Assembly (NCBI GenBank): GCA_030039655.1
Contig: JASHVC010000352.1
Location: forward strand, 1-5,631
Source of the DNA: Xanthobacteraceae bacterium
GTDB lineage: Bacteria > Pseudomonadota > Alphaproteobacteria > Rhizobiales > Xanthobacteraceae
Length of the DNA: 5,631 nucleotides
Direction of reading: 5' to 3'
A program made the position numbers and the translations under genes. This document shows positions 1-5,631 of the stretch, one piece after another (the first letter of the stretch is position 1; the number at the start of each line of letters is the position of its first letter). Under the pieces are notes generated by a model. That model was not told the DNA's origin. It saw only the letters and a program-made list of their open reading frames with translations, and did not search any database.

Positions 1-818
1 AGGAGCGCGCCGGGAATCGAACCCATGCCGCCGATGATGATCATCGCCACGTATTGGACCGTCAGATAAAGCGAGAACGCGTCGATCGAAACGAAATTGC
101 GAAAATAAGCGAACAGCGCGCCGGCGATCGTGGTCATGGTCGCGCTGATCATGAAGGCGAGCAGCTTGAAGCGCTGCACGTTGATGCCGAGTGCGCCGGC
201 GACGACATCACGCTCGCGCAACGCCCGCCACGCCCGGCCGGTGCGCGAGCGATTGAGGTTGACGCTCACCAGCAGCGCGAGCGCGGCAAACGCGAGCAGC
301 ACGAAATACCAGGCGCGGCCGCTGGTCAGCGTGAAGCCGGCAAGCGACGGGGAATCGATCATGACGCCGGTCGACAGCACTTCCCGCGCCTCGTACTCGC
401 CGCCCAGGTAGACGACGACGAAATGCAGGCCGAGTGTGTTGATGGCGAGGTAAAGCCCGCGGAGCCGTAACGATGGCAGCCCGAAAATCAGGCCAAGCCC
501 GGCCCCGACCACGGCGGCAGCGGGAAGCGTGATCCAGAACGGCGCACCGGCCTCACGCACCAGCACGCCTACCGTATAGGCGCCAGCGCCGAGCAAGCCC
601 GCGGTGCCCAGCGAGATCAATCCGGCAAAGCCGGTGAGCAGCATCAGCGCCAGCGCGCCGATCGAGGCGAGCAACACCTGGTTGGCGAGATCGAGCAGAA
701 ACGGAGAGACGACGAACGGCAGCAGCGCCGCTATGGCGAGCGCCGCCGCGAGACGGCGCTTGCGGTCGCGCGTGCCAAACAGAGCGAGCTCCTGTTTGTA
801 GGAAGCCTGCTCGCTCAT
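1..818 (-). CDS. livM: LivM-type branched-chain amino acid ABC transporter permease (3' end cut by window edge)
   Basis: Inner-membrane permease of a HAAT/Liv importer, which pairs with LivH to form the solute channel. The frame is open from ATG 818 to the left edge, giving 272 residues; family members are usually somewhat over 300, so only the C-terminal end is missing. Visible hydrophobic segments lie at about residues 24-40, 46-62, 66-86, 95-113, 168-187, 217-237 and 253-263. Family hallmarks are RLRGLYLAINTLG (118-130), the cytoplasmic ATPase-contact loop at about 194-213 (GRAWRALRERD then GALGIN), and the closing IGGMGSIPGAL (262-272). The start codon follows the livH stop after one base (TAA-G-ATG). 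No strong Shine-Dalgarno is visible, so translational coupling to livH is likely. livG and livF are expected beyond the left edge. The family call is secure; the transported solute cannot be read from the sequence. Confidence 0.95.
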   Translation of the reverse strand, partial: MSEQASYKQELALFGTRDRKRRLAAALAIAALLPFVVSPFLLDLANQVLLASIGALALMLLTGFAGLISLGTAGLLGAGAYTVGVLVREAGAPFWITLPAAAVVGAGLGLIFGLPSLRLRGLYLAINTLGLHFVVVYLGGEYEAREVLSTGVMIDSPSLAGFTLTSGRAWYFVLLAFAALALLVSVNLNRSRTGRAWRALRERDVVAGALGINVQRFKLLAFMISATMTTIAGALFAYFRNFVSIDAFSLYLTVQYVAMIIIGGMGSIPGAL

Positions 819-819
819 C

Positions 820-1698
820 TTAGACCCGATCGAGCTGTTCGCGGCTGCCGAACAGACCCCACGGGCGGATCGCCAGCACAATCAGCAACACGAGAAACGG
901 CACCACGTCGGAGAGCAGGGGATTGACGTATTGAATGGCGGCGATCTCGGCGGTCGCGACGATCAGCGCGCCAATCGCGGCGCCGAGCAGGCTGTCGAGG
1001 CCACCGACCAGCGCCGCTGGAAACGCCTTGAGGCCGATAGTCGCCATGGTCGATTCGACGCCGGAATCGAGCGACAGCAGCATGCCGGCGAGCGAGGCGG
1101 TGAAAGTGGAAAGGCCCCAAGCGAACGCATAGATGCCGTGGAGGCGAATGCCGCGCTGCTCGGCGAGCAGCGGATTCTGCCCGGCGGCGCGCATACGCAC
1201 GCCCCAGCGGGTGAACTGAAGAAAAACAAACAGGCCTGCGTAAACGATGACCGTCAGCAGCACGATCGCCAGGCTGGCGGCGGAGATCTGCACACCCGGC
1301 GCGATGCGCACCGGCGGATTGTGCCAACCGAACGTCGCGCCGGGATAGAATTGCTGGGTAGTCCAGATCAGGATGCTCAGGCCGCGCAGCAGAATTCCGA
1401 GCGCAATGGTGATTAGAACAGCCGCCAGCACCGCCTCGCCGGTTAGCCAGCGCATCAGCACGGCGTAGACCACCATACCCATGATGAGGCCGCCGGCCGC
1501 GGCCAGGATCAGAGCGAGCAGCGGATTTCCGGAAAAGACTCCGGCGGTGGCGACCAGCAGATAAGCGCCGATCATCATCAATTCGCCGTGCGCCAGATTG
1601 AGCACGCGGCTGACGCGATAGATGAGCACGTAACCGGTGCTCACGAGCGCATAGATCGCCGCGAGCACAACGATGTTGGCGACGAGTTGCAGCGACAT
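820..1698 (-). CDS. livH: LivH-type branched-chain amino acid ABC transporter permease
   Basis: Second inner-membrane permease of the importer, 292 residues, a normal LivH length. It is highly hydrophobic throughout. The N-terminal LivH signature LNLAHGELMMIGAY lies at residues 33-46. The coupling loop at 166-186 contains GVRMRAAGQNPLLAEQRGI, and LKAFPAALVGGLDSLLGA falls at 223-240. The C-terminus ends with the typical IRPWGLFG (277-284). I chose ATG 1698, which begins MSLQLVANIV as family members do. A TTG at 1710 in the same frame would add four residues (MFTR), but a GGGG run directly abuts it with no spacing. That G-run sits 12 bases before the ATG, so ribosome binding is weak for either start. 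Lies 85 bases after the binding-protein gene and one base before livM; clearly one transcription unit with both. Confidence 0.95.
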   Translation of the reverse strand: MSLQLVANIVVLAAIYALVSTGYVLIYRVSRVLNLAHGELMMIGAYLLVATAGVFSGNPLLALILAAAGGLIMGMVVYAVLMRWLTGEAVLAAVLITIALGILLRGLSILIWTTQQFYPGATFGWHNPPVRIAPGVQISAASLAIVLLTVIVYAGLFVFLQFTRWGVRMRAAGQNPLLAEQRGIRLHGIYAFAWGLSTFTASLAGMLLSLDSGVESTMATIGLKAFPAALVGGLDSLLGAAIGALIVATAEIAAIQYVNPLLSDVVPFLVLLIVLAIRPWGLFGSREQLDRV

Positions 1699-1721
1699 TC
1701 GGGTAAACAACCCCGCGAAAT

Positions 1722-1747
1722 CCGCTCACTCCCGCGTAAGCGAGCGG
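1722..1747 (-). promoter_or_regulatory. Weaker inverted repeat just upstream of livH
   Basis: In the binding-protein/livH gap, CCGCTC (1722-1727) is complementary to GAGCGG (1742-1747). The stem can continue past one mismatch by two more pairs. A competing 5-bp pairing, CCCGC with GCGGG, uses overlapping bases. In the mRNA this would lie between the first hairpin and the livH start and could contribute to transcript processing or limit livH translation. Stems this short arise by chance in GC-rich DNA, so the role is uncertain. Confidence 0.35.
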
Positions 1748-1752
1748 GCGAT

Positions 1753-1775
1753 GACGAAGCCTTGTTTGCTTCGTC
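1753..1775 (-). promoter_or_regulatory. Intergenic stem-loop after the solute-binding protein gene
   Basis: A perfect 8-bp inverted repeat, GACGAAGC (1753-1760) and GCTTCGTC (1768-1775), flanks a 7-base loop. It starts 8 bases past the binding-protein stop codon on the transcribed strand. No T-run follows the stem, so it is not a classical intrinsic terminator. Hairpins at this position in binding-protein-dependent transporter operons (as between malE and malF) commonly protect the upstream mRNA from 3' exonucleases and lower expression of the permease genes. That role here is inferred from position and structure. Confidence 0.6.
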
Positions 1776-1783
1776 GCCGCGTG

Positions 1784-2965
1784 TCAATTCGTAACGTCGA
1801 CCGCAAGCCAATCGCGCAGCCGCACGATGCCCTTTTTGTCCGGATCGTACCGATAGAAGCGATAATACTGCTTGGTGCGGAAATGGTTGTCGGCCGTCCA
1901 CACCAACGGCCCGCCGCGCAGGCCCTGGGTATCGAGATTGAGCGTCGCCATCGCGGCGTTTATTTTTGCAGCATCGGCTGGCCAGCCGGCTTTGGTGAGA
2001 ACCTGCTCCAATATGCGACCGCTGATCCAACCCTCAGTGCCATAGGTTGCCGGGAAAGAATACTTGCCGTCCGCCGCAGCCTGGCGGATCTCTTTCTGCA
2101 CCGGCAGATCGTCCTGAAACAGCGCATTAGTGGTGAAAATCTCGAAGCCGCCGTCGGCGATGCGATTGAGCTCATCCTCAGCCTGGATATGCCCGTAAGC
2201 CAGGTATTTGCCCATCCAACCCAGCCGGCGCAGCGCTTCGAACGTCTTCGCTTCGGCCGGCCAGGGCGCGTAGGCGTAGCCCCAGTTCGCGTCGGTGCCT
2301 TTTATCTTGGTGGCGTACGGCGTGTAGTCGGCGGTGGCCGGCGGAATGAACTCCTTATCCACCGCCTGCATGCCGGCGTCGGTCGCAACCTTCTCGGCGG
2401 TGTCGACGCCTATCCGTGAGATCGGCACCGGGATGCCGATGATGGCAACCTTCACCGGCTCCTTCGAGGTGTCCTTGATCCATTTGACCGCGACCGGAAT
2501 GTCGACGCTGAAATCGAAACCGGTCGAGCAATAGAGCACCGGATCGGGTTGCGGTGGGTGCGTCTCCTTCGGGCACACCGCGCCAGCGAACCACAGCGGC
2601 ACGTTGACGCGCTTGGCTTCGGCGATCACCGGCCCATACGTGGAGGAGAAGCTAGAATTAATAAGCAGCTCCGCGTTTTCCTGGCGGACCAGCTTGATGG
2701 CGTTGGCCGCGGCCTTGGACGGCTCGGCTTGATCGTCCTCGATCAAAAGGTTGATCCGATGACCATTGATGCCGCCCTTGGTGTTGAGGCGATCCACATA
2801 GATCCGCAGCATCTCAATGACCGGCGCTTGGGTAGCGGCGGCGGGGCCGGTCATCGCGGCGGTGATGCCGACGTTGTACGTGTCTTGCGCAGCCGCGCCG
2901 CCGAGTGGAAAAACGATTGCAGCGACGAGCGCACCAACACATTTCAGGATCGTCGATGCGCGCAT
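1784..2965 (-). CDS. Periplasmic substrate-binding protein of a HAAT/Liv ABC transporter
   Basis: Type-1 periplasmic binding protein (Peripla_BP_6/LivJ-like) that captures solute and delivers it to LivH/LivM. It has 393 residues, normal for the family. A Sec signal peptide is clear: basic MRASTILK, a hydrophobic core, then GGAAA before QDTYNVG, with likely cleavage after residue 26. There is no lipobox. The mature start VGITAAMTGPAA (about 32-43), KGGINGHRINLLIEDDQ (63-79) and SKAAANAIKLV (83-93) are typical of the first lobe. LLINSSFSSTYGPVIAEA (101-118) occupies the usual ligand-contact region. The mature protein has only two cysteines (131 and 146), which could form a disulfide. ATG 2965 is chosen because GGAGG lies five bases upstream and the signal peptide begins there; the frame stays open to 3010 but the extra residues would precede the signal. 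The ligand is not identifiable: branched-chain amino acids, amides or aromatic acids are all known for the family. Confidence 0.93.
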   Translation of the reverse strand: MRASTILKCVGALVAAIVFPLGGAAAQDTYNVGITAAMTGPAAATQAPVIEMLRIYVDRLNTKGGINGHRINLLIEDDQAEPSKAAANAIKLVRQENAELLINSSFSSTYGPVIAEAKRVNVPLWFAGAVCPKETHPPQPDPVLYCSTGFDFSVDIPVAVKWIKDTSKEPVKVAIIGIPVPISRIGVDTAEKVATDAGMQAVDKEFIPPATADYTPYATKIKGTDANWGYAYAPWPAEAKTFEALRRLGWMGKYLAYGHIQAEDELNRIADGGFEIFTTNALFQDDLPVQKEIRQAAADGKYSFPATYGTEGWISGRILEQVLTKAGWPADAAKINAAMATLNLDTQGLRGGPLVWTADNHFRTKQYYRFYRYDPDKKGIVRLRDWLAVDVTN

Positions 2966-2970
2966 AGTTT

Positions 2971-2975
2971 CCTCC
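2971..2975 (-). promoter_or_regulatory. Strong ribosome binding site of the binding-protein gene
   Basis: GGAGG on the minus strand lies five bases before ATG 2965 (GGAGGAAACT then ATG). It is the best Shine-Dalgarno on the minus strand of this window and fixes the start. An earlier in-frame ATG (2977) overlaps this site and would place the signal peptide internally. A strong site fits the need for excess binding protein over permeases. Confidence 0.8.
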
Positions 2976-3077
2976 ATGTGCGTTGGCCATTGCGCGGCCT
3001 TTGGATGCACGCGACTCTACGAAGCGGCCAGTCCGAACACAATTCTCCCTTATGTCGCTGCCGATCGGGGCGGCTGC

Positions 3078-3102
3078 CCAACCCGTCCGCGGGCCAACCC
3101 GT
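3078..3102. repeat. Tandem 9-base direct repeat in the gap
   Basis: CCAACCCGT occurs exactly at 3078-3086 and again at 3094-3102, a 16-base centre-to-centre spacing, just after the MetE-like stop codon. It could be a pair of regulator half-sites, but the spacing is not an integral number of helical turns and the copies are short, so chance is a real possibility. Confidence 0.35.
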
Positions 3103-3107
3103 ACCTG

Positions 3108-4247
3108 CTACCGAAAGCCGAGCGCCTTGCTCGCCAGCGCCGCGCCTTCGACTAGAGAACGTAATTTCGCCCAGGCGATCTGCGGATGCGAACGGCCGCC
3201 GAAACCACAATCGGTGCCGGCGATGACGTTCCCCTTGCCGACCAGCTGCGCGTAACGCTGCAGACGTTGCGAGACCAGCTCGGGATGCTCAACCACATCG
3301 GTCGAATGGGTGACGACGCCAGGAATGAGAATCTTTCCTTCCGGCAGCGTCACCCTTTCCCACACCGCGACTTCGTGCGCATGGCGCGCGTTGGCGGCTT
3401 CGATCAGATACGCCTGCGCCTTGACCTTGAGCATGAGGTCGACGATGCGGTCGAGTTCGAGATCGAAGGCGTGCGGGCCATGCCAACTCCCCCAACACAG
3501 GTGATAGCGCACGCGGTCTTCCGGAATGTTGCGCAGCGCGTGGTTGAGCGCCTCGATGCGCATGGCGCAACGGGCGCGGAATGCCTCAAGCCCCATGCCG
3601 ACGCCAATACGATCCCACAGTGCCGGCAGCCACGCGTCGTCGACCTGCAGAATGAGGCCGGCGGCGACGATTGCCTCGTATTCGACGCGCATGGCTTCGG
3701 CGATAGCGAACACATATTCCTCATCGCTCTTGTAGAAGCGATTGCGCCGGTAGACTTCGAGACTCGCGGGCGCCGTGGAGGTGAGGAACACGTCCTCGGT
3801 TCCGGCCGTCGCGACCGTCAGCTCGATCTCCTGCTGGAGCGCAGCCTGGCCGATGTAAGCGACCGGCCCGGTGCAAACGTGCACCGGGCGCTTTTTGTCG
3901 ATCTGTGCGCCCGGCATATAGAACAAAGTGCCGCGCTCGTTGGCGTAGCGATAAAAGTCGGCGAACTCCTCGCGGTCCCTGCCTTGCTCGACCAGCGGTT
4001 TGCCTTCGGGCGCCTCGATGTCGCTGAAGCCGCCGAAGCGGGTCAGCATGTAGCGCAGCCAGTCACCACCCTTGGCGTATTCGCCTTCATTGATGATATC
4101 GATACCGAGGCGGCGTTGCTGCACCACGATGGCCCCCACATCGTCGGCGAGCCGCGTTTCGTCGCCGGCCGCGATGCCGGCGCCGGGCGTTAGGAACGGC
4201 AGGCTGCCCACGTGGGTGGTGAGGATTTTCGTATCGCTGCGCTTCAC
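3108..4247 (-). CDS. MetE-like zinc-dependent methyl/alkyl transferase, catalytic domain only (cobalamin-independent methionine synthase II family)
   Basis: Cytoplasmic TIM-barrel protein related to the C-terminal half of MetE. It has 379 residues and no MetE N-terminal barrel, whereas full MetE is about 750. The N-terminus ILTTHVGSLP (7-16) is the MetE C-domain signature. INEGEY (52-57) and LQVDDAW (200-206) match substrate-contact strands. The zinc ligands are all present: His249 and Cys251 in YHLCWGSWHGPH, Glu283 in LIEAANARH, and Cys347 in AGTDCGFG. Known relatives of this short form include methionine-synthase-like proteins of uncertain substrate and epoxyalkane:coenzyme M transferase, so methionine synthesis should not be assumed. 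GTG 4247 is preferred because it gives MKRSDTKILTTHVGS, with GGGAG 11 bases upstream; a TTG at 4304 would add 19 residues. It is probably the first gene of the leftward operon, 142 bases ahead of the binding protein. Family certain, reaction uncertain. Confidence 0.88.
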   Translation of the reverse strand: MKRSDTKILTTHVGSLPFLTPGAGIAAGDETRLADDVGAIVVQQRRLGIDIINEGEYAKGGDWLRYMLTRFGGFSDIEAPEGKPLVEQGRDREEFADFYRYANERGTLFYMPGAQIDKKRPVHVCTGPVAYIGQAALQQEIELTVATAGTEDVFLTSTAPASLEVYRRNRFYKSDEEYVFAIAEAMRVEYEAIVAAGLILQVDDAWLPALWDRIGVGMGLEAFRARCAMRIEALNHALRNIPEDRVRYHLCWGSWHGPHAFDLELDRIVDLMLKVKAQAYLIEAANARHAHEVAVWERVTLPEGKILIPGVVTHSTDVVEHPELVSQRLQRYAQLVGKGNVIAGTDCGFGGRSHPQIAWAKLRSLVEGAALASKALGFR

Positions 4248-4333
4248 GGCGGCGCGTGCTCCCGTTACTCTTTGGTTTTCCCGTTGCGCTGTGCGGGTCA
4301 GCAAGGTCGCTTCTAGCAGGCGAGGAGGAAGGC
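4248..4333. promoter_or_regulatory. Divergent intergenic region between the MetE-like and molybdenum-hydroxylase genes
   Basis: These 86 bases separate two divergent genes, so promoters for both are expected here or just inside the neighbouring coding ends. It holds an imperfect 18-base dyad (4280-4297) with CCCG and CGGG ends and a GC centre, which could be an operator. A TTGGTT at 4272-4277 resembles a -35 for the plus-strand gene but lacks a clear -10 at the right distance. I could not identify a convincing promoter on either strand. Confidence 0.35.
4322..4330 (+). promoter_or_regulatory. Ribosome binding site of the molybdenum-hydroxylase gene
   Basis: GAGGAGGAA, with core GGAGG at 4324-4328, sits five bases before GTG 4334. 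This strong, well-spaced site supports the GTG as start; no ATG lies near the conserved N-terminus in this frame. Confidence 0.8.
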
Positions 4334-5631
4334 GTGAACAAATTCGGCATCGGCCAGCCCGTTCCCCGGGTCGAGGACCCTCGCTTCATCACCGGGCGCG
4401 GCCGCTACGTCGACGACATCGACCTGCCGCGCCAATGCTACGGCGTCGTCGTCATGTCGCCTCACGCTCACGCGCGCATCAAGCGCGTGGATACCGCGAA
4501 GGCCAAGGCCGCCGACGGCGTGCTCGCCGTGCTCACCGGCGCCGACGTTCTGGCCGACAAGCTCGGCGGCCTGGCGCCGCCCATGCCGGAAGACATGGGC
4601 GGCCCTAAAGGCTTCCGCACGGTGCGCTCCATTCTTGTCACTGACAAAGTGCGCGCGGTCGGCGACCGCGTGGCCTTCGTAGTGGCGGAAACGCCGACGC
4701 AAGCAAGAAATGCGGCCGAACTGGTCGAAATCGATTACGAGCCGCTGCCGGCGGTCATCGAAGTCGAGGACGCGGTCAAGCCGGGTGCGCCCGCGGTGTG
4801 GGACGAAAAGCCCGACAATGTCTCGTTCGCGCTGATGATGGGTAATAAGGACGCGACCGATGCAGCATTCGCCGCCGCCAAACACGTCGTCTCCCTAAAG
4901 GTCCGCAACAATCGCATCAGCGCCAACTCGATCGAAACGCGCGCCGCCATCGGCCAGTATCATCCCGACGCCGAGAACTACACGCTCTATTCGACCTCGC
5001 AGAATCCGCACGGCACGCGCTCGGCCGTCGCCGGCCAGGTGCTGAAAGTCGCCGAAACAAAACTGCGCGTGATCTCGCCTGACGTCGGCGGCGGCTTCGG
5101 CATGAAGCACGGCGGCTACCCGGAAGATGCGCTCGTGGTGTGGGCCTCGCGCCACGTCGGCGGCCGGCCGGTGAAATGGGTCTCGACCCGATCGGAAGCT
5201 CTGCTGGGCGACGCTCACGGCCGCGATCAGGTCGTGACCGGCGAACTGGCGCTCGATGAGCACGGCAAAGTGCTCGGTATGCGCGTCAATTCGCTGAGCG
5301 CCATGGGCTCGCATGTGTTCGGCGCCGCCATGGTGGTGCCGCTGTTCACGCTGCGCCTGGCGCCCGGCGTCTATCAGATCCCGGCCGTGCATGTGGTGGG
5401 CAAGGCGGTGTTGACCAACACCATTCCGCTTGCGCCTTACCGCGGCGCCGGGCGGCCGGAGGCGACTTATCTGATCGAGCAGTTGCTTGACCGCGCAGCG
5501 CGCGTCATCGGCATCGATCCGGTCGAGATCAGGCGGCGCAATTTCATTCCGCCTGCCGCCATGCCGCACAAAATCGGCACCGGCATCACCTACGATAGCG
5601 GCGACTTCATGCACGTGATGGATGAATGCCT
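4334..5631 (+). CDS. Xanthine dehydrogenase/CoxL-family molybdopterin-binding subunit (3' end cut by window edge)
   Basis: Large catalytic subunit of a molybdenum hydroxylase, which uses Mo-cofactor and water to hydroxylate aldehydes, N-heterocycles or related substrates and passes electrons to separate FeS and FAD subunits. The first 432 residues are visible; the family runs to about 750-800. The N-terminal hammerhead domain covers about 5-140: GIGQPVPRVEDPRFITGRG (5-23), YVDDI (25-29), VGDRVAF (109-115), IDYEPLP (133-139). The Mo-cofactor domain follows, with DVGGGFGMK (250-258) and APYRGAGRPE (367-376). The glycine in PYRGAGR replaces the copper-binding cysteine of form-I CO dehydrogenase (AYRCSFR), so this is not a classical CO dehydrogenase. 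The catalytic Glu and last cofactor loops lie past the window. Start GTG 4334 has an excellent Shine-Dalgarno. It is divergent from the MetE-like gene; FeS and FAD subunit genes may follow on the right. Substrate unknown. Confidence 0.93.
   Translation, partial: MNKFGIGQPVPRVEDPRFITGRGRYVDDIDLPRQCYGVVVMSPHAHARIKRVDTAKAKAADGVLAVLTGADVLADKLGGLAPPMPEDMGGPKGFRTVRSILVTDKVRAVGDRVAFVVAETPTQARNAAELVEIDYEPLPAVIEVEDAVKPGAPAVWDEKPDNVSFALMMGNKDATDAAFAAAKHVVSLKVRNNRISANSIETRAAIGQYHPDAENYTLYSTSQNPHGTRSAVAGQVLKVAETKLRVISPDVGGGFGMKHGGYPEDALVVWASRHVGGRPVKWVSTRSEALLGDAHGRDQVVTGELALDEHGKVLGMRVNSLSAMGSHVFGAAMVVPLFTLRLAPGVYQIPAVHVVGKAVLTNTIPLAPYRGAGRPEATYLIEQLLDRAARVIGIDPVEIRRRNFIPPAAMPHKIGTGITYDSGDFMHVMDEC

Larger units (their letters stand above)
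2966..3107 (-). promoter_or_regulatory. 142-base gap between the MetE-like and binding-protein genes, possible internal promoter
   Basis: This gap is long enough to hold a promoter for the transporter genes. The best candidate on the minus strand is TTGTGT (3037-3042), a 17-base spacer, and TAGAGT (3014-3019), placing a start site roughly 40 bases before the binding-protein ATG. Both hexamers match the sigma-70 consensus only partly. No hairpin followed by a T-run is visible, so the MetE-like transcript may well read through. Promoter assignment is weak. Confidence 0.25.

Noticed and set aside
54..801. Plus-strand open frames at the left end (54-470, 130-411, 604-801)
   Set aside because: The minus strand encodes an uninterrupted LivM with all family hallmarks across this whole stretch; these are its shadows.
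815..1729. Minus-strand 304-residue frame overlapping livH in another register
   Set aside because: It is Arg-rich with no hydrophobic pattern, while the livH register gives a full multi-spanning permease.
1753..1775. Hairpin as a rho-independent terminator
   Set aside because: No T-run follows the stem on the transcribed strand, and livH/livM must be transcribed from upstream.
1673..2419. Plus-strand 248-residue open frame spanning the livH start and the binding-protein 3' half
   Set aside because: It runs antisense through two well-supported genes and the intergenic hairpin, with no ribosome site or domain.
3186..4193. Plus-strand 335-residue open frame opposite the MetE-like gene
   Set aside because: It is antisense to a gene with conserved catalytic motifs, has a composition skewed to Arg, Asp, Val and Gly typical of GC-rich shadow frames, and shows no recognisable domain.
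4248..4304. TTG start at 4304 for the MetE-like gene
   Set aside because: It would add 19 non-conserved residues and has no Shine-Dalgarno; the GTG at 4247 gives the usual family N-terminus.
4313..5614. Two minus-strand open frames (4313-4885 and 4895-5614) opposite the Mo-hydroxylase gene
   Set aside because: Both are rich in His, Arg, Asp and Ala with no domain, and they lie fully over a gene whose plus-strand frame carries clear family motifs.

Overview
The window is a high-GC, densely coding piece of a proteobacterial chromosome. Base composition, GTG/TTG start options and the gene set (an accessory HAAT/Liv-type ABC importer next to a MetE-like protein and a CoxL-like molybdenum hydroxylase) suggest a Hyphomicrobiales-type alphaproteobacterium of the Bradyrhizobium/Rhodopseudomonas/Xanthobacteraceae kind. 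A betaproteobacterium such as a Burkholderiales member cannot be excluded. The taxonomic call is inference; there is no rRNA or other marker gene here.

Four genes lie on the minus strand and read leftward as one probable operon. First is a stand-alone MetE catalytic-domain protein (4247 to 3108). Next is a secreted type-1 periplasmic solute-binding protein (2965 to 1784). Then come the two membrane permeases LivH (1698 to 820) and LivM (818 to beyond the left edge). The two ATPases (LivG/LivF) are not in the window and would be expected to the left of position 1. The binding protein has its own strong Shine-Dalgarno sequence. It is separated from livH by 85 bases holding a perfect 8-bp hairpin, and livH and livM are separated by a single base.

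On the plus strand, divergent from the MetE-like gene across 86 bases, starts a xanthine dehydrogenase/CoxL-family molybdopterin subunit (4334 to beyond the right edge). It carries the PYRGAGR motif of form-II-like enzymes, not the cysteine motif of true CO dehydrogenases.

Taken together, the locus looks like an uptake-and-catabolism cassette. The ABC system would import a small carboxylated or amino-acid-like solute. The Mo-hydroxylase would oxidise an aldehyde or N-heterocycle. The Zn-dependent MetE-like enzyme would move a methyl or alkyl group to or from a thiol. The families are clear; the substrate and the functional link between the two arms are inference. No mobile elements, CRISPR arrays, tRNAs, rRNAs or convincing rho-independent terminators were seen.
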